Shown piece after piece: positions 59,663-64,000 of a stretch of DNA of 64,000 nucleotides. The stretch is from the NCBI RefSeq assembly GCF_029909975.1, contig NZ_CP094516.1, positions 6,488,501 through 6,552,500 on the forward strand, given 5' to 3'. The position numbers were made by a program, and so were the translations under genes. Source of the DNA: Bradyrhizobium sp. ISRA430. Lineage in GTDB: Bacteria; Pseudomonadota; Alphaproteobacteria; Rhizobiales; Xanthobacteraceae. Numbering within the stretch: the stretch's first letter is position 1; each line of letters begins with the position of its first letter. Under the pieces are notes generated by a model that was not told where the DNA came from, did not search any database, and saw only the letters and a list, made by a program, of their open reading frames with translations.

Positions 59663-61003
59663 TCATTCGATGAGTTGCGCGGTTTGCGAGCCGATCGTCG
59701 CGGTGCCGAGCGCGGTACAATTGACCTGAAGATTCGAGGTGCCACTGAACGTCAGCGTATCCGCGATGATCTTGGTGCAGGACGTGCTGGTGCCGTTACC
59801 GCCACTGAAGCTCAGGTTGGCCTTTGGCAGGTAGATGGCACCGCCGAAGTTCTGGGTGCTGCCACCGGTGAGATTAAAAGCAGTCCCGGCCGGCATATTG
59901 CGGTCGCCATACATGACGATGCCTTTCGTGGAGCCGGTAGTCGGTGCCGTCAAATTGATGGTCGCGTTGCTGCCGATTGAAGCGGTGCCCCAGTTGCTTC
60001 CCGAACCTGTAAAGACAAGGGTCACGTTGTTACCTGTGATCGTGGCATTGCCTGCCACGCTCAAGTTCGCGCCGTCGAGATAGTAGATCGCGGGATTAAG
60101 GTTTCCGGGGTTCAGATTTAATGTCGCACCAGCATTGACGGTGATGCTGCCGCTGTAACAGCCGGGATCAAGGGAGTTTGTCTTTCCATTGGCGTTGATC
60201 GTGTACTTCTTGTTATCGCAACTCGGCTCCGATGGAGGAGAGACGTTCGCATAGGGGTCAGCGACCGCCAGTATGTGCGTTTTAATGCCGTTGGTCGCCG
60301 TGATGCTGCTCGCGCCGGAGACGTCGCCAACCACTCCGACCTGATTGGCGGAGACCGACGCACTGCCGGCAACGTTGAGCGACGGGCTCGCGCTCGAGTT
60401 GCTATAGAGGTTGCACTTGATCAGGTTGAGCTGGTTGCCGCCGCTGACGTTGACGGCGGGACTCGCGCTCGCGTTCAGTGCAAGTACGCAGCCCGTCCCG
60501 GAATTGGGCAGGGCGACCGCGCGCGCGGTGATGAGTACGGGATCCGAGCCGAACAAAGCTGACAGCAGCCGCGGTTGCGGTTGACTCACGATGACTTCGA
60601 CCGCCTGCGGGTTCGATGTGAAATTGCCTGTTTTCGGCGGTTGATTCACCGTAACCGTGACGTTGTTCACCGCGTTCGTATAACCGTAGTTTGCCGTAAC
60701 CGCATTGGCTTCGGACAAAAGATCGGTGCCTGCACTTGCCGCTGTTGCAGCGCTTACGGCGCCAGAGTCAGCCGCGCTCTGCATATTTTTGTGTTTGTAG
60801 TACCACCATCCCACTTCAGTGCCGAGCCCTGCTGTGCCGACCAGGACCGGCATCAGCAGTGCTGAAATGATGACATAGCTGCCCGACTGGTCTCGAGCGA
60901 ATTGCCGAAACAGGCCGGCCGTCCGTTCGTGCCTATGAGCATTACCCCATGGCCGGCACAATGGTGCATTGAATGAACGGCTGCAGAGTCTCCGGCGCTC
61001 CAT
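59663..61003 (-). CDS. TadG-like protein with Asn/Gly/Ser-rich beta-repeat domain
   Basis: A protein of 446 residues. The N-terminal Tad domain has FARDQSGSYVIISALLMPVL, then EVGWWYYKHKNMQSAADSGA. After about residue 165 the protein is Asn-, Gly-, Ser- and Thr-rich with short repeating beta units (NGKTNSLDPGCYSGSITVNA, then LDGANLSVAGNATITGNNVT), typical of parallel beta-helix-like surface domains. TadG proteins usually have a von Willebrand-type domain instead. The ATG has GGGAGAAG close upstream. Confidence 0.83.
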   Translation of the reverse strand: MERRRLCSRSFNAPLCRPWGNAHRHERTAGLFRQFARDQSGSYVIISALLMPVLVGTAGLGTEVGWWYYKHKNMQSAADSGAVSAATAASAGTDLLSEANAVTANYGYTNAVNNVTVTVNQPPKTGNFTSNPQAVEVIVSQPQPRLLSALFGSDPVLITARAVALPNSGTGCVLALNASASPAVNVSGGNQLNLIKCNLYSNSSASPSLNVAGSASVSANQVGVVGDVSGASSITATNGIKTHILAVADPYANVSPPSEPSCDNKKYTINANGKTNSLDPGCYSGSITVNAGATLNLNPGNLNPAIYYLDGANLSVAGNATITGNNVTLVFTGSGSNWGTASIGSNATINLTAPTTGSTKGIVMYGDRNMPAGTAFNLTGGSTQNFGGAIYLPKANLSFSGGNGTSTSCTKIIADTLTFSGTSNLQVNCTALGTATIGSQTAQLIE

Positions 61004-61553
61004 GTCTTCTCCCTGGGAGGCTTGCTACTTTTTCCCGGACGCAGGTTGATGCAGGACGACTTAAGCTCGCCCCAACGCGAACGAGACAATTTTAGAGAAA
61101 CTGTGCAGGAAGAAGGATTGAGGCCTCAGTCTGCCAAGACTTGCCGACGCCGCAGTCGATGAGGCCGGCGCGGCGGAAGAGCAGGGAAGCGATTAGGCTG
61201 GACAAAGGAATTCGCCGCAAACGGCAGTAGCAGCAGCTCAAGAGGGCGATCTGGCATGGACCAGGACACCGATGCAAGCAGGAGCGGGACGTGCTCACCC
61301 GGCAAACAGGTCGGGAGCTCCGGACCGTGGCGTCTCCTGGATGCTATTCCGCTCGGATCAATGGCGGTCGTTGAAGGCGCTTTGCCATTTTTGCCTTGGC
61401 TGATGGTGCGAGCTCTGGATTGAGGCGGGCCGGCTGATGTCTATGTCGGGGGCACAACCTGAAAGGCTTCGCGCATCACACCGTTCTCGTCGGGAAGCCA
61501 GAGGTTATGCTGTCGCTCACCCGGTAAACGTCGAATAGAAACTCCTAGATGAC
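61004..61553. other. Intergenic region, 550 bp, no supported gene
   Basis: Upstream of the Tad trio. Its left end should hold the trio promoter; TTTTAGAGAAAC at 61089-61100 is the only AT-rich piece. Short open frames on both strands lack ribosome sites and family resemblance. It may be decayed coding DNA, but I cannot identify a parent. Confidence 0.35.
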
Positions 61554-61778
61554 TCAGATGACAGCTCCGGCCAGCAAGAAGGCGCCGCCAAGCGCGACCA
61601 TCACAAGTCCAGGCCAATTCGCTTTAATGCCGAAGTCGCTACCCGGTCTTGTAGGTTCCAGCGTGTCGCGCCCGGGAAGCCGCCTCGTGCTACTTAATCG
61701 GCCATGCCAGATCGGCTGAGACGCCATCTGGAGCACGCCGCCGAAAACAAGGAGCACACCAAGCCATACGAGGGTCAT
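61554..61778 (-). CDS. Small two-helix membrane protein
   Basis: A 74-residue protein from ATG 61778, with a strong GGAGG five bases upstream. Two membrane helices: LVWLGVLLVFGGVLQMASQP and WPGLVMVALGGAFLLAGAVI, joined by a basic loop (GRLSSTRRLPGRD). The function is unknown; both ends probably face the same side. Confidence 0.72.
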   Translation of the reverse strand: MTLVWLGVLLVFGGVLQMASQPIWHGRLSSTRRLPGRDTLEPTRPGSDFGIKANWPGLVMVALGGAFLLAGAVI

Positions 61779-61957
61779 GCTCGCCTCCTGCACCGGTGAA
61801 CGCCGACAAGTCGCTGCGCCGGAACCGTGACCCCAGAACACCTTACACCTTTTTCGGAAGGTCAGACACGGAATTGGCGGTCGCCCTACGGCACCTGGTA
61901 TTCACCCGACATTCATCGCGCAGCTCCTATCGAGTTAAATTCGATCAGGAGAGTTCG

Positions 61958-62275
61958 ATGAAACTGCCGTCCGCGACCGTTGTCGGCGCCCTTGTGTGTC
62001 TGATTGTTGCGTCCGCCCTTGCGCAGACGGCCTCGCCGCCTGCAGCCGCGCCGACTTCCCCGAGCGCTACGGTGCCGGTTCCCGCGACCAAGCGCGTGAC
62101 GTGTCTCAGCTCGACGCAAAACCTGAAGGGACAGGACAAGCGGGACCAGATGCAGCTCTGCATGGCCCAGGCGCGGCTCGACTGCCTGAAGCAGGCGATC
62201 GATCAGAAGATCGTTGGTGAGCCCCGCAAGACTTTCGTCAAAACCTGTGTTGGCACCGATGGCGCGGAGCAATAG
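61958..62275 (+). CDS. Secreted PsiF-like Cys protein
   Basis: A protein of 105 residues with a signal peptide (ATVVGALVCLIVASALAQT) and a Pro/Ala linker. The mature domain holds PsiF-like spacing: CLSSTQNLKGQDKRDQMQLC, then DCLKQAIDQKIVG and FVKTCVG, with four Cys. PsiF proteins were found as phosphate-starvation-induced in E. coli; role unknown. Shine-Dalgarno AGGAGAG. Confidence 0.72.
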   Translation: MKLPSATVVGALVCLIVASALAQTASPPAAAPTSPSATVPVPATKRVTCLSSTQNLKGQDKRDQMQLCMAQARLDCLKQAIDQKIVGEPRKTFVKTCVGTDGAEQ

Positions 62276-62291
62276 GCACCAGGCGCGATCC

Positions 62292-62519
62292 TTACGGCTG
62301 CGGCTTCAGCGCGCCGGGAAAATGCCGCTGCAGCACCGCGGCGGGAGTGGCGTAGGCCTCCTGCAGGTCCACGCTCCAATATTTCAACTCGTCGAGCGGG
62401 ATCCGCGTGTCGGTTACGGCGCAGCGCACATAGGTCCCCGGCGAGATCACGCGGAAGTCGCCGTCGAGATATTGCACCTGCGCCTCGCCATGGCCCGAGG
62501 GACCGAACTTGTTCAGCAC
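62292..62519 (-). CDS. DUF2093 family protein
   Basis: A 75-residue protein starting at GTG: MLNKFGPSGHGEAQVQYLDG, DFRVISPGTYVRCAVTDTRI and LDELKYWSVDLQEAYATP. This is the DUF2093 pattern, a small alphaproteobacterial protein often near xseB or transport genes. The Cys in YVRCAVT and a short beta layout are conserved-looking. Function unknown. It is convergent with the PsiF-like gene. Confidence 0.88.
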   Translation of the reverse strand: MLNKFGPSGHGEAQVQYLDGDFRVISPGTYVRCAVTDTRIPLDELKYWSVDLQEAYATPAAVLQRHFPGALKPQP

Positions 62520-62695
62520 TGGTCGAAAGTCTCCGTGGAAGGCCCATTGTGGGCGAATGTGATGAGTCCGATTAGCACAAATAGGGTGCCTTGTCCGCCC
62601 GTTAAACCCACCGGTTTGTGATGTTTTGCCGCCGTTCCCGCATGATAGTGCTCACGCGAAGGATCGCTGGCCCCACTTACTCACGGCAAAGTCTG

Positions 62696-63526
62696 ATGCG
62701 CCTTCCGTCAATCGCGCTGTTCCTGGCGCTTGTGCTGCCCGCCGCCCATGCGGCGCCGGCGCCCGTGCCGCAACAGGTTGATATTCCCGTTTCGAGCGGG
62801 ATCCTGCATGCGCAGCTTTACAAGCCCGACGGTGCGGGACCATTTCCGACCGTGATTGCGCTGCATGGCTGCGACGGGCTCGGCGGCCATTCCGATCCAG
62901 TGCTGCCACGCTATCGCGACTGGGCCCTGCAATTGCTCAAGACAGGTAACGCGGTGCTGCTGCCCGACAGCTACGGCTCGCGCGAGGTCGGGGCGCAATG
63001 CCGGGTCAAGGAAGGGCACGTCAAGGCGCGGCGCGAGCGCGTCGCCGACATCGTGGCATCGCGTGCCTGGCTGATGAAGCAGACCTGGGTGGCGCATAAT
63101 CGCGTCAGCCTGATCGGCTGGGCGAACGGCGCCAGCGCGTTGCTCTGGGCGGTGCGCCCGCAGAATGCGGCGCGCGACGCCGGGCCCGATTTTCGCGCCG
63201 CCGTCGCCTTCTATCCGGATTGTCGGATTTCGGCGGGCCTCGGCTGGAGTACCAGAGTGCCGACGCTGGTCCTGATCGGCGGCAATGACGACGTGTCGTC
63301 GCCGCCGGCCTGCCGTCAGATGGTCGACGGCGCGCATGGCCGCAGCGCGCTCGCGCGCATCGTGGTCTATCCCGGCGCCTATCACGATTTCGACCGCGCC
63401 AACCTGCCGGTGCACGCCCTCGCCGGCAGCACCGACGCCACCACGCCCGACCGCGGTCATCTCGGCACCGACACCGAAGCGCGCGCGGAAGCGCAGAAGG
63501 AAGTCGCGGAGTGGTTGGCGCGGTGA
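62696..63526 (+). CDS. Secreted dienelactone-hydrolase-like protein lacking the nucleophile
   Basis: A protein of 276 residues from ATG 62696, with a signal peptide (MRLPSIALFLALVLPAAHAA). It is of the dienelactone hydrolase branch of alpha/beta hydrolases: VIALHGCDGLGG at the oxyanion loop, acid region IGGNDDVSSP (Asp198/199) and His230 in PGAYHDFDR. The nucleophile elbow reads IGWANGAS, so the Ser or Cys position is Ala143 (codon GCG at 63122). If real, it should not be a normal hydrolase. The longer frame upstream has no better start. Confidence 0.82.
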   Translation: MRLPSIALFLALVLPAAHAAPAPVPQQVDIPVSSGILHAQLYKPDGAGPFPTVIALHGCDGLGGHSDPVLPRYRDWALQLLKTGNAVLLPDSYGSREVGAQCRVKEGHVKARRERVADIVASRAWLMKQTWVAHNRVSLIGWANGASALLWAVRPQNAARDAGPDFRAAVAFYPDCRISAGLGWSTRVPTLVLIGGNDDVSSPPACRQMVDGAHGRSALARIVVYPGAYHDFDRANLPVHALAGSTDATTPDRGHLGTDTEARAEAQKEVAEWLAR

Positions 63527-63534
63527 GCGCCTTT

Positions 63535-63616
63535 CGTAGCCCGGATGAGCGAAGCGACACCCGGGACCTCAATATGCGGCACGATCCTGCATATCGCTAC
63601 GCTCATGCGGGCTACG
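63535..63616. repeat. CGTAGCCCGGATGAGCGAAGCG palindromic repeat
   Basis: Left arm CGTAGCCCGGATGAGCGAAG, right arm CGCTACGCTCATGCGGGCTACG (63595-63616, shown in part), near-complementary, with an inner ATATGCGGCACGATCCTGCATAT stem. It lies 9 bases after the hydrolase-like gene and could end its transcript. A common repeat type in Bradyrhizobium. Confidence 0.88.
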
Positions 63617-63802
63617 CGTTCCTGCCCTTTCCGGCGAAGCGGGGCCACCCGAGGAACAATGTGAGGCGGGCGGCCCCGCATCGGCCACCGCCCTGCACGG
63701 AACATGATGGCCGACCGGGAATCTACGGATGGAACCAAGGCCTGTTTCAGCGCAAACGGTGACGCCATAGTTCGACCATGAAGTCGATTAAACGCAGATC
63801 CC

Positions 63803-63952
63803 ATGCGCCACCGCGTCCTGCTCTTTTCCTCGGCACTGGTCGTCTTCAGCATCGCGATCTTCCTCTTCGAAGCCCGCGCCGGCGCGCCGCAACTCGCACC
63901 GGAACATTGCGGCTTCTGGACCACGATCGACGCGGGATTGTCCTGCCGCTGA
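63803..63952 (+). CDS. Small putative membrane/secreted protein (49 aa)
   Basis: An ORF of 49 codons: MRHRVLLFSSALVVFSIAIF, then LFEARAGAPQLAPEHCGFWT and TIDAGLSCR. One hydrophobic N-terminal segment, then a short outside part with two Cys. The signal-anchor form and biased codons support a gene, but there is no clear Shine-Dalgarno. Short secreted proteins of this form occur in Bradyrhizobium. Confidence 0.5.
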   Translation: MRHRVLLFSSALVVFSIAIFLFEARAGAPQLAPEHCGFWTTIDAGLSCR

Positions 63953-63980
63953 GGCGACGCCCGGTCGCTGCCCCGCCTTC

Positions 63981-64000
63981 CGTCATTGCGAGCGCAGCGA
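63981..64000. repeat. CGTCATTGCGAGCG repeat, cut by the right edge
   Basis: The last 20 bases match the start of the repeat at 12568 (CGTCATTGCGAGCG, then CAGCGA for AAGCGA). The rest lies beyond the window. Confidence 0.75.

Noticed and set aside
63105..63572. Arg-rich 155-codon minus-strand ORF opposite the hydrolase-like gene
   Set aside because: Antisense shadow; considered because the hydrolase lacks its nucleophile, but the plus frame has a signal peptide and full fold motifs.

Overview
The window is GC-rich, gene-dense chromosomal DNA of an alphaproteobacterium, most probably Bradyrhizobium or a close relative in Nitrobacteraceae. The inference rests on gene content: a BacA-like ABC protein with fused ATPase, hopanoid-type HpnK, HisG with HisZ, the pmbA-cysQ-DUF4170-DUF374-waaA-lpxK envelope operon, a cysteine-free L36, CIRCE-controlled groESL, and the many short palindromic intergenic repeats usual in these genomes. 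I see no tRNA, rRNA, CRISPR array, prophage or intact insertion sequence.

Layout. 1-9.0 kb is an exopolysaccharide region: a Wzz/ExoP-like chain-length protein cut by the left edge, a methyltransferase, three glycosyltransferases, an O-antigen-ligase/ExoQ-type polymerase and a FemAB/GNAT acyltransferase. 9.2-12.5 kb holds wrbA, a pirin and an SDR reductase facing a divergent LysR regulator. 12.7-19.8 kb carries a TctC/Bug binding protein, a minus-strand operon (amidohydrolase, haloacid dehalogenase, YbaK editing protein), rpmJ, a TPR protein, small secreted proteins, a membrane-anchored hydrolase and a cytochrome c. 20.0-24.8 kb is glycolate oxidase, with glcD separated from glcEF by an opposing monooxygenase gene and a repeat. 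24.9-28.6 kb has a histone-H1-like basic protein, a porin and the BacA-like ABC protein. 28.9-34.7 kb is carboxylate uptake: a TRAP operon, whose small permease carries an N-terminal TM2-like domain, and a lactate permease. glcDEF and lldP suggest growth on two- and three-carbon hydroxy acids.

34.8-43.6 kb mixes envelope proteins (META-domain protein, lipoprotein, L,D-transpeptidase, DUF2076) with groES-groEL and cheZ. 43.7-48.7 kb has hpnK with a coupled glycosyltransferase, hisZ-hisG and rsmE. 48.9-57.1 kb includes ubiA, whose start codon lies in the loop of a repeated hairpin, and the lipid A/Kdo operon. 57.2-64.0 kb has an OxlT-like carrier, three Tad-type pseudopilin/TadG genes, small membrane or secreted proteins, and a dienelactone-hydrolase-like protein whose nucleophile position is alanine.

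Most notable: the ubiA hairpin doublet; two spaced inverted repeats of identical geometry on either side of lldP; the TM2/coiled-coil/DctQ fusion; the nucleophile-less hydrolase; long HisG beside HisZ; and a set of CGTCAT-ended palindromic repeats, one lying between groES and groEL. I found no clearly new multi-gene system; these are the best leads.
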